Shown here in pieces: positions 23,095 to 32,680 of a stretch of 64,000 nt of DNA (position 1 is its first letter; each line of letters begins with the position of its first letter). The notes below the pieces were generated by a model, which was not told the origin of the DNA, did no database searches, and saw nothing but the letters and a program-made list of their open reading frames with translations. The translations under genes were made by a program, and so were the position numbers. Source of the stretch: SHZL01 sp963708905 (lineage in GTDB: Bacteria > Pseudomonadota > Gammaproteobacteria > Xanthomonadales > SZUA-36); assembly GCA_963708905.1 (NCBI GenBank), contig CAVPUV010000052.1:1-64000 (forward strand). The letters are read 5' to 3'.

Positions 23095-24141
23095 TCAGCC
23101 TCTCTGCTTTTGCCGCGAGGCGCGCAGTACCTTGAAATCGTTGCGGCTGGCCAGTGTCTCAACGGCGGCGAAATGATCCGCCAGCCAGCTTTCGTACGGC
23201 AGGTGGCGGTTGCACACCAGCAGGATTTTGCCCTGCCGCGTCAACACGTCGCGCGCCCGGGCAAAAAAATCCCGGGCGATGTCGTAATTCGTCGCCACGC
23301 CGCGGTGAAACGGCGGGTTGCTGACCATCCAGTCGAACTGCTCTGTTACTTCCGCCAGGCCATCCGAGGGCAGCAGTTTCGCCTGCAGGCCATTGGCCTG
23401 CAGTGAGCGGCGCGCCGATTCCAGCGCCAGCGCCGAATTGTCCAACAAGGTGAGATCCAGCGCCGGATCACGCAGCAGCAGGGACAGGCCGATCACGCCG
23501 ATGCCGCAGGCAAAGTCCAGTACCCGGCCGCGCGGATAATCGTGCCCCTGCTGTTGCGCCAGCACCTCGAGCAGCAAGGCAGTGCCCCGATCCAGCCGGC
23601 CATGCGCGAAGGCGCCGGGCAGGGAGACCATGCGTAACTCGGCGGGCGGGGACCCGAGCAGCCACTTTTGCTGGTAGTCATCCAGGGAAAACGGCGCCGG
23701 GGGCGAAGCTTGCGTTGCACGCAACAGGGCGCAGTGGCGTGCGCTGTCCACTTTGGCCGTGAGCGCGAAAAACTTCCGCAGGCGCCCACCGGCCGACTTG
23801 ATGCCGGACTGATTCTCGCCCACCAGCCACAGGCTGCCGCCGGCCGGCATGCCGGCCGCGAGGAAGTGCAGCAGCAGTTCCAGGCGTTCTTTTTCGCGCG
23901 GCAGAAAGAGTATGACCTGTGGCGGCAGGACGGCCGCATCCGGCACGATGTCGAACGCCGCGGTTGCCCCCTGCTGGATGAACCAGCGGTAATCCGCAAA
24001 ATCCTGGCTGCTGATGCGCAGCCCGGGGTGGGCGGCCGCCAGTTGCTGGAACAGGTGATCCGGCGGTGGGTTGAGCAGCAGCAGATCTCCTGCGTCCAGC
24101 AGCGCGGCGTTGAGCACAATGAGCTGGCTGGTGCGCTCCAA
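23095..24141 (-). CDS. rsmC: 16S rRNA (guanine1207-N2)-methyltransferase-like
   Basis: 348 residues in two related halves, as in RsmC: an N-terminal degenerate methyltransferase domain and a C-terminal active one with VLDFACGIGVIGLSLL (AdoMet binding) and VSNPPFHRG (NPPF catalytic motif). RsmC methylates G1207 of 16S rRNA in the 30S subunit. RsmD/RlmG relatives share the motif, but length and two-domain build favour RsmC. Confidence 0.85.
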   Translation of the reverse strand: MERTSQLIVLNAALLDAGDLLLLNPPPDHLFQQLAAAHPGLRISSQDFADYRWFIQQGATAAFDIVPDAAVLPPQVILFLPREKERLELLLHFLAAGMPAGGSLWLVGENQSGIKSAGGRLRKFFALTAKVDSARHCALLRATQASPPAPFSLDDYQQKWLLGSPPAELRMVSLPGAFAHGRLDRGTALLLEVLAQQQGHDYPRGRVLDFACGIGVIGLSLLLRDPALDLTLLDNSALALESARRSLQANGLQAKLLPSDGLAEVTEQFDWMVSNPPFHRGVATNYDIARDFFARARDVLTRQGKILLVCNRHLPYESWLADHFAAVETLASRNDFKVLRASRQKQRG

Positions 24142-24208
24142 GGTCTAGCCCGTGACTACTGACTGGTCAGCGACTCGCTGGTCGTGTCGAAATGTATGGG
24201 TCACGGTA

Positions 24209-25546
24209 CTAGCCTGAGACCAGCGAACCGGCCAGGTCATAATCGTCCGCGGCATCGATGCGTACCTGCACCAGGTCACCCGGCTTCAGGCCATGGGCCG
24301 CATGGATGCTGACGCTGCCGTCGATCTCCGGCGCATCGGCCGTGCTGCGGCCGATCGCCCGTCCGGCACTCACCGTATCCACCAGCACCGGCTGGATGCT
24401 GCCGATCTTGCGCTGCAGGCGCTTGCGGCTGATCTGTGCCTGGGTTTGCATGAACCGGTCCCGGCGCTGCTGTTTCACTTCTTCGGGTACCGCACCGTCG
24501 ATGGCATTGGCTGCGGCGCCGGCGACCGGTGAGTAGGTAAAGCAGCCCACGCGGTCCAGTTGCGCCACATGCAGAAAATCGATCAGTTCGGCAAACTCAT
24601 CTTCCGTTTCGCCGGGAAAACCGACGATAAAGGTGCTGCGGATGGTCAGTTCGGGGCAAATTTGCCGCCAGCGTTTAATCCGTTTCAGCGTATTTTCCGT
24701 GGCTGCCGGCCTGCGCATGCGGTGCAGCACCGTGGGGCTGCCGTGCTGGAACGGAATATCCAGGTAAGGCAGGATTTTACCTTCCGCCATCAGCGGGATG
24801 ATGGCGTCAACGTGCGGGTAGGGGTAGACATAATGCAGGCGCACCCAGGCGCCCAGGCTGCCCAGTCCCTCGCACAGCTCTTTCAGGCGTGTGCGCAGCG
24901 GTTTTCCGCCCCAGAAATCCAGCTTGTACTGCAGATCGGCGCCATAGGCGGAGGTGTCCTGCGAGATCACCAGCAGTTCTTTCACTCCCGCCGCCACCAG
25001 GCGTTCCGCCTCGTTCAGCACCTGCCCCACCGGCCGGCTGACCAGCTTGCCGCGCAGCGAGGGGATGATGCAGAAAGTGCAGGCGTGATTACAGCCTTCC
25101 GCTATTTTGAGATAAGCGTAATGCCGCGGGGTCAGCTTGACGCCAATATCGTCACGCGCGGCCGGCACCAGGCTGGTAAAGGGGTCGTGCTGCTGGCGCA
25201 GTGGGGCATGCTGGTGCACCGCGCCGACCACGGCTTCGTACTGCTGCGGGCCGGTGACCGCCAGCACCTTGGGATGAACCGAGCGTATGTCTTCGGCGTT
25301 CTTGCCCATGCAGCCGGTGACGATCACCCGGCCATTGGCCTGCAGAGCTTCACCGATGGCTTCAAGGGACTCCTGTCTGGCGCTGTCGATAAAGCCACAG
25401 GTGTTGACCACGACCACATCCGCACCGGCATAATCCGGGCTGATGTCGTAGCCATCGATGCGCAGTTGCGTCAGGATGCGTTCGGAATCCACCAGCGCCT
25501 TGGGGCAGCCCAGACTGACGAAGCCGACTTTCGGATTACTGGCTAT
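24209..25546 (-). CDS. rimO: Ribosomal protein S12 methylthiotransferase, apparent AUA start
   Basis: About 445 residues. The N-terminal MTTase domain begins NPKVGFVSLGCPKALVDSER, with cysteines in LGCPK, NTCGF and TGCMG. The radical-SAM motif CNHACTFCIIP (CxxxCxxC) and a C-terminal TRAM domain follow. RimO methylthiolates Asp89 of S12. The homologous N-terminus lies upstream of every in-frame ATG, GTG or TTG: between the in-frame TGA at 25564-25562 and the first conserved cysteine the only plausible initiator is ATA at 25546-25544. Starting at GTG 25492 would remove that cysteine. A base error or true rare initiation are both possible. Confidence 0.9.
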   Translation of the reverse strand: MASNPKVGFVSLGCPKALVDSERILTQLRIDGYDISPDYAGADVVVVNTCGFIDSARQESLEAIGEALQANGRVIVTGCMGKNAEDIRSVHPKVLAVTGPQQYEAVVGAVHQHAPLRQQHDPFTSLVPAARDDIGVKLTPRHYAYLKIAEGCNHACTFCIIPSLRGKLVSRPVGQVLNEAERLVAAGVKELLVISQDTSAYGADLQYKLDFWGGKPLRTRLKELCEGLGSLGAWVRLHYVYPYPHVDAIIPLMAEGKILPYLDIPFQHGSPTVLHRMRRPAATENTLKRIKRWRQICPELTIRSTFIVGFPGETEDEFAELIDFLHVAQLDRVGCFTYSPVAGAAANAIDGAVPEEVKQQRRDRFMQTQAQISRKRLQRKIGSIQPVLVDTVSAGRAIGRSTADAPEIDGSVSIHAAHGLKPGDLVQVRIDAADDYDLAGSLVSG

Positions 25547-25561
25547 GGTCTGCGCGCCCCC

Positions 25562-26467
25562 TCAATTCGTGATGTCGGGTTCGAAGAACAGCCAGCGCAC
25601 CGCGGTGAAACGAGCGCGGAAAGCCGCTTCCACGACATTGATGGCCCGCACCAGGTCCTGATCCGATGCCTGCGGCGCCATGTGTGCCTTCACCGCCACC
25701 ATCACATCGGGTCCGAACTGCAGGGTCAACAGATTGTACAGGTGTTCGACCTCGGACCGCCCGGCGAGGAACTGGTGCATTTGCTGCTGGGTTCGCGGGT
25801 CGGTGCTTTGCCCGATCAACAGCGCCTTGACCTCGATGGCGACAAAAAAGGCGACCAGGATCAGCAACACGCCGATCAGCATGGTGCCGATTGCATCCCA
25901 TACCGGGTTGCCGGTGAGCAGGGTGGCCACGATGGCCGCCAATGCCAGCACCAGGCCGGCCAGCGCCGCCACGTCCTCGCCAAATACCACGATCAGCGCG
26001 CTGCTGCGGCTGTCACGAAACCAGCGCGCCAGGTTGCGGCCATGGCGTTCCTTGTTCACCTCGCGCATACAGCCCCACAGGGATACCGATTCGGCGACGA
26101 TGGCGAACAGCAACACGCCGATGGCGACCCAGGGATAGCTCAGTGGTGTCGGCTGGGCCAGTTTATGCAAGCCTTCGTACAGCGAAAACATACCGCCGAT
26201 GCTGAACAGGATCAGCGCCACCAGGAAAGACCAGAAGTAAATGCTTTTGCCAAAGCCCAGTGGGTGGTCATCGGTTGGCGCCTGCTTGGTCTGGCTCAGG
26301 CCCAGGACCAACAGCAACTGGTTGCCGCTGTCGGCCAGCGAATGGATGGTTTCCGCCAGCATGGCCCCCGAGCCGGTGAACAGCGCCGCCACGCCCTTGG
26401 CCAGGGCGATCGAGAGGTTGGCAAAAAACGCGAACAGGATGGATTTGAGCGAATCGGGCGCCGACAT
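25562..26467 (-). CDS. Cation diffusion facilitator family transporter
   Basis: 301 residues from ATG at 26467. Six membrane helices with ANLSIALAKGVAALFTGSGA, the AETIHSLADSGNQ helix (HxxxD zinc-site pattern), DDHPLGFGK, a second site near FGEDVAALAGL, and a cytoplasmic C-terminal domain. CDF proteins export Zn, Co, Fe or Mn in exchange for protons. Substrate cannot be set from sequence alone. Its stop lies 15 bases before the apparent rimO start and is in the same frame. Confidence 0.9.
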   Translation of the reverse strand: MSAPDSLKSILFAFFANLSIALAKGVAALFTGSGAMLAETIHSLADSGNQLLLVLGLSQTKQAPTDDHPLGFGKSIYFWSFLVALILFSIGGMFSLYEGLHKLAQPTPLSYPWVAIGVLLFAIVAESVSLWGCMREVNKERHGRNLARWFRDSRSSALIVVFGEDVAALAGLVLALAAIVATLLTGNPVWDAIGTMLIGVLLILVAFFVAIEVKALLIGQSTDPRTQQQMHQFLAGRSEVEHLYNLLTLQFGPDVMVAVKAHMAPQASDQDLVRAINVVEAAFRARFTAVRWLFFEPDITN

Positions 26468-26527
26468 ACGGGATAAATGGCCTGAGAGGAGCGGCAATTA
26501 TGCAGCCTGGGCCGGCTGCATACAATC

Positions 26528-28252
26528 TCAGCGCTGACCCCGACTAAAGCGCCGCTTTGCGGGATAAGGGAACACATCCTGCTGGCCGCCGTCGATGATG
26601 GTCTGCCGGGTATGATTCCAGAACTCGGCCGTCACCAGTTCGCGGTGGTTGCGGTAGAACAGTTGACGCGCGTCTGCTTGCGGGAAAAAGAAGGAGCCGA
26701 ACGTTTCCGGAAATACATCGTGTTCCGCGATCGAGTACCAGGGTTCGGTGGACATTTCGTCGCTGATGTCCCGCGCCGGCGGAATTTTGCGGAAATGGCA
26801 TTCCGTCATGTAGCAGATTTCATCGTAATCGTAAAACACCACGCGCCGGTGCCGGGTGACGCCAAAATTCTTGTGCATCATGTCGCCGGGAAAAATATTG
26901 GCGCCGGCCAGGTCGCGGATGGCATGGCCGTAGTCGTTGATGGCCTGCTGGCGCTGCTTCGGGCTGGCCGCGGCCAGGTAGTCGTTGAGCGGGGTCATGC
27001 GCCGTTCAATATACACGTGCCTGATGACCAGGCTGTCGCCGTCCCGGTCGATCGAGGACGGGGCCAGCGACAGCAGTTCCGCCATCAGCTCCGGGCTGAT
27101 GCGTTGCAGCGGCAGGGCGACATTGGAATACTCGAGCGTGTCCGCCATGCGCCCGACGCGGTCATGAAATTTGACCAGCAGGTATTTCTCCCGCACCTGG
27201 CTGCGCGTCAGCTTCTTCGGCGGCTCGAAGCGATCGCGGATGAGCTTGAACACGAACGGGAAAGAGGGCAGGGTGAATACCAGCATCACCGTGCCCTTGA
27301 TGCCGGGAGCCACCACGAAGTCATCGCGCGAGTGGTTCAGGTGGTGATGCAGTTCGCGATAAAAAAGTGTTTTGGCGTGTTTTTGCAGGCCCAGCATGGC
27401 GTACAGGTCGACGCGCGACTTGGCCGGCATGATCGACAGCAGGAACGAAACATAGGCCGACGGGATTTCCATGTCGACCATGAAATAAGCGCGGGAAAAG
27501 CTGAACAGCACGGCAACGTCGTCCACTTTATGCAACAGACAGTCGACATATAGCTGCCGGGCATCGTTCTGCAAAATCGGGATGATGAGCGGCACAAGCT
27601 CGTGACCGTTCAACTGGCGGGCCACAATGTAGGCCGCCTTGTTGCGGTAAAACAATGAACCCAGCACCTGCAGCTGGTAGTTGGGCTGGACTTTCCAGTC
27701 GCGTGTGCGCGCGGCAGCCAGGGCGTGTTCCAGATTGCGGATATCGCGGCGCAGGTCCTCGAAACGCATGGCCAGGCCCAGGTCGCCGAGGATTTGCAGC
27801 AAACTGCGGCGCAAGCCGTCCGTTTGCGGGTAATAAGCCCGGTAGATTAAGACGCTGCCTTCGAGGTGATCGGTGTTGATCGTGGGGCGCCAGAAAATAT
27901 AATCGTTGCGGTAGTAGCGGCGGTGCAGCACGCGGCAGGCGACCGAGTTGTAAAACGTCTCGGCGCATTCCGGTTGCCAGTGATCCAGCAGCAGCGAGAT
28001 GTAGTGCAGCTTGATGCCGGGCCACAGGCTTTCGTCGCCGCGTGCCGCCGGAAACATCTGCAGCAGACGCGCTACCGTCTCACTGACGCGCCGGTCGTAG
28101 CCGCGGATGCGTTCGGCCTGGTCCTCGCGCCCGCTTTTCCAGTCGGCATGGCGGAAATGCGTGCGCGCCTGCGCGCTGAATTGCCGGAATCGCCGGTAAT
28201 GGCGGTTGAAGCCATCGAGGATGGTCTGCGCGACACCTGCAACGATCTCCAT
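26528..28252 (-). CDS. aceK: Isocitrate dehydrogenase kinase/phosphatase
   Basis: 574 residues, the normal AceK length. PGIKGTVMLVFTLPSFPFVF with the nucleotide-binding loop, KLIRDRFEPPKKLT, GDMMHKNFGVTRH and VVFYDYDEICYMTECHFR (kinase-like catalytic and DYDE metal residues) are diagnostic. It phosphorylates and dephosphorylates isocitrate dehydrogenase, switching carbon between the Krebs and glyoxylate routes. aceA and aceB are not in the window. It starts 18 bases after the sortilin-like gene and may share its transcript. Confidence 0.96.
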   Translation of the reverse strand: MEIVAGVAQTILDGFNRHYRRFRQFSAQARTHFRHADWKSGREDQAERIRGYDRRVSETVARLLQMFPAARGDESLWPGIKLHYISLLLDHWQPECAETFYNSVACRVLHRRYYRNDYIFWRPTINTDHLEGSVLIYRAYYPQTDGLRRSLLQILGDLGLAMRFEDLRRDIRNLEHALAAARTRDWKVQPNYQLQVLGSLFYRNKAAYIVARQLNGHELVPLIIPILQNDARQLYVDCLLHKVDDVAVLFSFSRAYFMVDMEIPSAYVSFLLSIMPAKSRVDLYAMLGLQKHAKTLFYRELHHHLNHSRDDFVVAPGIKGTVMLVFTLPSFPFVFKLIRDRFEPPKKLTRSQVREKYLLVKFHDRVGRMADTLEYSNVALPLQRISPELMAELLSLAPSSIDRDGDSLVIRHVYIERRMTPLNDYLAAASPKQRQQAINDYGHAIRDLAGANIFPGDMMHKNFGVTRHRRVVFYDYDEICYMTECHFRKIPPARDISDEMSTEPWYSIAEHDVFPETFGSFFFPQADARQLFYRNHRELVTAEFWNHTRQTIIDGGQQDVFPYPAKRRFSRGQR

Positions 28253-28270
28253 GGCAGAACCGGGCCCCGG

Positions 28271-31200
28271 TCAGCGGCCTCCTGCGTTCGGGCTGGCTAA
28301 CAGGGCGATGCCGGCCTGCTCCACTTCGCGCCGGAAGGCACTGACTTCCGTGTCAAAAAACCGGTTCATCTCTGCCAGTGCGGTTTGCAGGTGGCCGCTC
28401 GCCAGGTCCACATAGGTTTTGGAGGCTGCGGTGCCGGCGTCCAGTGAGCTGCCCACATAAAACTGCGCCAGCTCGATCTGGCTGATCACCTTGTCGTCGC
28501 TATAGACATAACCCCTGGTTTCGGGCGCCACGCGAAAATGCGCTTCCTGCGCATCGAGACCTTTGCGCAGGTTGGCGGCTTTTTCTTTCAATCCCTGCAA
28601 GGTCTCATTGGCCGCCGCTTCCGACTGCTGCCCGATCAGGTGTTCCACCGTATCCAGGTCGCTACGGGTGCGCACGATGCGTTCAACCGCGCTGACCGCG
28701 GCTTCCTGCAACTCCTGCAAGGCCAGCAAGCTGCGGTAATTCGACTCGCGTCCGGCGGCGCTGATGCCGGGACGCGGGTCGGCCAGCACGGTAACCTCGA
28801 TCGACTGTTCGGCGCGGTTTTCACCCTCGCCTGGCAGGCTCAGACTCAGGTGGTATTGCCCGGGCGGGACTTCTGCTCCGGGCGGCAGGTCGACATCTTT
28901 TTCCGGCGGCTTGGGGCCTGGCAGGGGTCGCACGCCGTCATGGCGCTGGTCCCAGGAGAGGCGGTTGATACCCTGCCGCACCGGCTGGGTGAAATGGCGG
29001 ATAGCCGCGCCCGTGGCGTCCGTCACCACGACCGTTACCTTCGGACCTTTGTCCGCCGCATCATCAGCCCCTGTGGCCTTTTCCTCGCTTTCGTCTTGCG
29101 TGCTGGTTGCGCTGGTTGTGCCGCTGGTTGTGCTGCTGGTTGTGCTGCTGGTTGTGCTTTGGCGCTGGCTGGCTTTACGGGCCTTTTCCCGGTCTTCGTC
29201 CGGGTGCGGCAGATCGTCACCGCTGGCCATGAAGGTAAGCAGCACGCCATAGGGTTCGTTGGCGGCGCGGAATTCATCGGAACCGGTGAAGCGGGTCGAA
29301 GCCGTTGCCCGGGCGACATATTGCTGGCCGGGCGTGACTGCAAGGATATGCAGGCGTTGCTTGAGGTCGCCGGCGCCCAGACCGCGCAGCGCACTGTAGT
29401 CGTCGATGACGTAGACCGAGCGTCCATGGGTGCCCAGCACCAGGTCGTTCTCGCGGCGCTGGATCGCCATGTCCATCACCGAAACCGTGGGCAGACCGGC
29501 CTTGAAACGGGTCCAGCTGTCACCCGCATCGGTGGAGAAGTACAGTCCGAACTCGGTGCCCAGGAACAGCAGGCTGGGGTCGAGGTAATCCTGCAGCACC
29601 GACAGGGCATAGCCGCTGATATCCGGCGTGACGAGGCTGTTCCAGTTGTTGCCATAATTTTCCACGCGGTAGACATAGGGCTGCATGTCCGAACGCCGGT
29701 GGTCATCGAACACCACGAAGGCAGTGCCGGCATCATGCGGCGATGGCGTAATCATCGGCACCCAGGCGCCGGGGGCGACGCCTTTGACCCGGGTATCGAT
29801 GCGCGTCCAGTTCTGACCGCCATCGCGGGTGACATGCACGCGGCCGTCATCGCTGCCGGCCCAGATCGTGCCCTGTTCGAGCGGGCTGGGCGCGATCGCC
29901 ACGATGGTGGTGTAATTTTCCGCAGCCGTGACATCGGGTGTCAGCCCGCCGCTGTTGCGAAAGGTTTGCATGGCCGGGTCGTTCGAGGTCAGGTCCGGGC
30001 TGATCACGCTCCAGGAATTACCCCGGTCGGTCGATTTGTGCACGAACTGGCTGCCGTAATAAATGGTCGCTGCATCGAACGGATCCTGAGCCAGGCCGGT
30101 ATTCCAGTTGAAGCGCAAATCGGTTTCCGCGGGTTGCGGGTCGGGGCGGATCAGGCGTTGCTCACCCGTGTCCAGGTTCCAGCGCACGAGGTAACCGCCT
30201 TGCGACATGGAGTAACCGCGACGGGAGTTTTCCGGGTCGGGCAGAGTGTCAAAGCCGTCGCCGAAACCGACTTCCTGCCAGTGCAGATTGCGGATGCCGC
30301 CGCTGTCCCATACTTCCGCCGGGCCACGGAAGGAGCCGTTATCCTGCAAGCCGCCGTAGACGTTATAAGGAACGTCATTATCGACCGCGATGTGGTAGAA
30401 CTGCGCCAGCGGCAGGTTTCTGACGAAGCGCCAGGTGGCGCCGCGATCGTGCGAAATGGCGATACCGCCGTCGTTGCCGATGATCAGGTTCTTCGGGTCG
30501 CGCGGATTGATCCAGAAGGCATGGTTGTCGATGTGAATGGTATTCGACGCATCGCAACAAGCAATGACCGGGTTGATTTCAAACGTTTTTCCGCCATCGA
30601 TGGATACCCGCAACTGGGATTCGATGTTGTAGACGCGCTCGGCGTTTTCGGGATCGGCAGCCACTTCGTTGTAATAAAATGGCCGCACGGCGATATCGAA
30701 TTGTTCATTCGCCCGGGTCCAGTGGTCGCCGCCGTCGGTGGAGCGCAGCAGGGCACTCTTGGCGGCCTCGACCAGGGCGTAGACCCTTCCCGGTTCAGCG
30801 GCCGAGGGCGCCAGCGTGATGCGGCCCAGTTCACCGGCGGGCAGACCGTCGTCTTCGGTTTTGCGGCTCCAGTTGGCGCCGCCATCGAAGGAAATGTACA
30901 TGCCGGAGCCGGGACCGCCCGACTTGAAAAAGTACGGCCAGCGCCGGTGCTGCCACATGCTGGCGTAAATCTTGTCGGCATTGAACGGGTCGATCTTGAC
31001 GTCCGTGGCGCCGGTTTTCTCATCCACGTAAAGGATTTTTTCCCAGTTTTTGCCGCCGTCCGTGGTCTTGAATATGCCGCGTTCGGTATTTTCTCCCCAT
31101 AAAGTGCCCAGTGCCGCAACGTAGACGATATCCGGGTTGTGCGGGTGCAGGGCGATGCGGTTGATGCGCTCCGAATGCGCCAGCCCCGCCAGCTTCCAGG

Positions 31201-31606
31201 TGCGTCCGCCATCGATGGATTTGTACAAACCACCGCCTATCGAGGTGGAATTGCGCGTATTGCCTTCGCCGGTGCCCACCCACAGGATGTCCGGGTTGCT
31301 CTGGTTGATCGCTACCGCGCCGATCGATGCCACCGGCTGATCATCGAACACCGGAGTCCAGGTCACGCCGCCGTTGTCGGAAATCCATACGCCGCCGCTG
31401 GCGGCGCCGACGACGATGTGATTGGGGTTGGACTGCAGTGCGTCAATGGCGGCGATGCGGCCGCTGACCGCGGCTGGTCCCAATGCCCTGGCCGGCATCC
31501 CTGCCAGCAATTCAGGATCCATTGCCGCATGGCTGTAGCCGCAAGTCAGCAGCAGGGCCAGTGTCAGGGTATGAACGAAACGGAATGAGACGGTGGAACC
31601 GGGCAT
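28271..31606 (-). CDS. Secreted sortilin/VPS10-like beta-propeller protein
   Basis: 1111 residues from ATG at 31606, with AGGAG ten bases upstream. A signal peptide (FVHTLTLALLLTCGYSHA) precedes many BNR/sortilin repeats (SDNGGVTW, STDGGDHW, SFDGGANW, THDGG-like), building propellers over about 750 residues, then a C-terminal helical part. A linker with short Ser/Thr repeats (STTSSTTSSTTSG) near residue 850 comes from 12-bp DNA repeats at 29105-29160. Homologues are called glycosyl hydrolase or VPS10-like; their activity is not known. A truncated paralogue start lies at 32225. Confidence 0.85.
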   Translation of the reverse strand: MPGSTVSFRFVHTLTLALLLTCGYSHAAMDPELLAGMPARALGPAAVSGRIAAIDALQSNPNHIVVGAASGGVWISDNGGVTWTPVFDDQPVASIGAVAINQSNPDILWVGTGEGNTRNSTSIGGGLYKSIDGGRTWKLAGLAHSERINRIALHPHNPDIVYVAALGTLWGENTERGIFKTTDGGKNWEKILYVDEKTGATDVKIDPFNADKIYASMWQHRRWPYFFKSGGPGSGMYISFDGGANWSRKTEDDGLPAGELGRITLAPSAAEPGRVYALVEAAKSALLRSTDGGDHWTRANEQFDIAVRPFYYNEVAADPENAERVYNIESQLRVSIDGGKTFEINPVIACCDASNTIHIDNHAFWINPRDPKNLIIGNDGGIAISHDRGATWRFVRNLPLAQFYHIAVDNDVPYNVYGGLQDNGSFRGPAEVWDSGGIRNLHWQEVGFGDGFDTLPDPENSRRGYSMSQGGYLVRWNLDTGEQRLIRPDPQPAETDLRFNWNTGLAQDPFDAATIYYGSQFVHKSTDRGNSWSVISPDLTSNDPAMQTFRNSGGLTPDVTAAENYTTIVAIAPSPLEQGTIWAGSDDGRVHVTRDGGQNWTRIDTRVKGVAPGAWVPMITPSPHDAGTAFVVFDDHRRSDMQPYVYRVENYGNNWNSLVTPDISGYALSVLQDYLDPSLLFLGTEFGLYFSTDAGDSWTRFKAGLPTVSVMDMAIQRRENDLVLGTHGRSVYVIDDYSALRGLGAGDLKQRLHILAVTPGQQYVARATASTRFTGSDEFRAANEPYGVLLTFMASGDDLPHPDEDREKARKASQRQSTTSSTTSSTTSGTTSATSTQDESEEKATGADDAADKGPKVTVVVTDATGAAIRHFTQPVRQGINRLSWDQRHDGVRPLPGPKPPEKDVDLPPGAEVPPGQYHLSLSLPGEGENRAEQSIEVTVLADPRPGISAAGRESNYRSLLALQELQEAAVSAVERIVRTRSDLDTVEHLIGQQSEAAANETLQGLKEKAANLRKGLDAQEAHFRVAPETRGYVYSDDKVISQIELAQFYVGSSLDAGTAASKTYVDLASGHLQTALAEMNRFFDTEVSAFRREVEQAGIALLASPNAGGR

Positions 31607-31779
31607 GAGGGATATGCTCCTGGGGTGATGGAACGGATAAGGTTTAATGTTCACGGCCGGAAAGTCAACTGCCGGTGGCAGCTTGCCGGTGGCAGCTTGC
31701 GGCCGGGGCCGGCCATGATGGGCTTTTATCGGACAACGATTCAGCTATAATTCCCCCTTGGCTTAGGAGGAGTTGTATT

Positions 31780-32157
31780 GTGAAAAGAGTAATGATGGTT
31801 ATGGTTGCAGGTTTATTGCTGAACACGGCCCTGGCGCAGTCTGAAGAAGAGGACTACACCGTCGTGCTGCCGGATGCGGCACAGAAATGCGTTCTGCCCG
31901 CTGCGCCGGACGTAATCCCGGCCGAGGCCGATTACGACCAGATGGTGGTCGCGAAACAACATGTTGCCGATTTTCAGGCCATGCTCCAGGTTTATCGCGA
32001 CTGCATGAAAGCAGCCGAGGACGGTTCTGTGCTGACGGCCGGCAACCGGCAGGCCCTGGTGGCGTCATACAATTATTCGGTCGACATGGAAGAACGTGTA
32101 GCAGAGCGCTTCAATGTAGCAGTGCGCAGCTACAAGGAACGTACCGCGAAGGAATAG
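31780..32157 (+). CDS. Small secreted protein of unknown function
   Basis: 125 residues from GTG at 31780, with TAGGAGGAG eight bases upstream, a strong ribosome site. A signal peptide (KRVMMVMVAGLLLNTALAQ) is followed by acidic EEEDYTVVLP and a helical domain containing two cysteines (QKCVLP, YRDCMKAAE) that may form a disulfide. Similar small periplasmic proteins are widespread in gammaproteobacteria without assigned role. A GC-rich hairpin follows. Confidence 0.75.
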   Translation: MKRVMMVMVAGLLLNTALAQSEEEDYTVVLPDAAQKCVLPAAPDVIPAEADYDQMVVAKQHVADFQAMLQVYRDCMKAAEDGSVLTAGNRQALVASYNYSVDMEERVAERFNVAVRSYKERTAKE

Positions 32158-32168
32158 CACCCGCTGCC

Positions 32169-32199
32169 GCTGCCGCCAGGTTCCTGCCCTGGCGGCAGC
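32169..32199 (+). terminator. Strong hairpin after small secreted protein gene
   Basis: GCTGCCGCCAGG and CCTGGCGGCAGC form a perfect 12-pair stem with a seven-base loop. There is no U tract, so it may act in mRNA stability or as a weak terminator. Confidence 0.5.
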
Positions 32200-32224
32200 C
32201 GCTCAGTAAGAGATTGCCATTCTG

Positions 32225-32398
32225 ATGCATCCAGCCCAAACCGTCCTGGCTGCGGTAACTTTTTTGTTTTTTCTCTGGCTGTATTCGCGGCCGAGGCAAG
32301 CCCCGTTGCCACGTGCGGAGCACCCACTCGCCGCCATTCCGCTGCGATCGCTCGGGCCGGCGCTGACTTCAGGGCGGGTAGCCGATTTTGCCTTTTAG
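32225..32398 (+). pseudogene. Truncated start of a second sortilin-like gene
   Basis: 57 codons from ATG to TAG. A signal peptide-like start (TVLAAVTFLFFLWLYSR) leads to IPLRSLGPALTSGRVADFAF, which parallels the mature start of the sortilin-like protein at 31606 (MPARALGPAAVSGRIAAIDA). The gene breaks off exactly where the GGGGTCAGAGTAAA hairpin element begins, so insertion or deletion at that element probably removed the rest. Confidence 0.65.
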
Positions 32399-32402
32399 GT
32401 GT

Positions 32403-32487
32403 GGGGTCAGAGTAAAGTGCCAGAGTCATCTGAACCCGGATGTCAGCGAATGCTTGGTCGAAGACTCTGGCACTTTACTCCGACCCC
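32403..32487. repeat. Inverted-repeat element with GGGGTCAGAGTAAA ends
   Basis: A 25-bp left arm (32403-32427) pairs with 32463-32487 with one mismatch, separated by 35 bases. The outer GGGGTCAGAGTAAA is shared with the element at 46739-46819. Such ends are seen around small non-autonomous elements and REP-like sequences. The remaining 32488-32680 holds no recognised gene. Confidence 0.75.
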
Positions 32488-32680
32488 GGGTTTCCTGACC
32501 CCGGGTTTAAAAGAGGAAAAAGCGCGCATCTTTCCAACCTCGAACAAATGTGAGAAACTCCCCCGCACTTCGTAGCGTTGCTTGGGATGGAATGTATTCC
32601 TCGTCCAGTTTCAATAAAAATCAAATATTACGAATCAGAACTATATTTTGATCAACGGATATTTTGCCCGGGAAGAAGCC

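Noticed and set aside
24560..26476. 638-codon open frame antisense to rimO and the CDF gene
   Set aside because: It crosses two well-supported genes on the other strand and its product is Gln/His/Arg-rich without domains.
29100..29165. Microsatellite as a phase-variation switch in the sortilin-like gene
   Set aside because: The repeat unit is a multiple of three, so length changes would not shift the frame. It is only a linker of variable length.
28538..31102. Very long open frame (854 codons) antisense to the sortilin-like gene
   Set aside because: It is a high-GC shadow: no family resemblance, no ribosome site, and the opposite strand has an obvious signal peptide and repeats.
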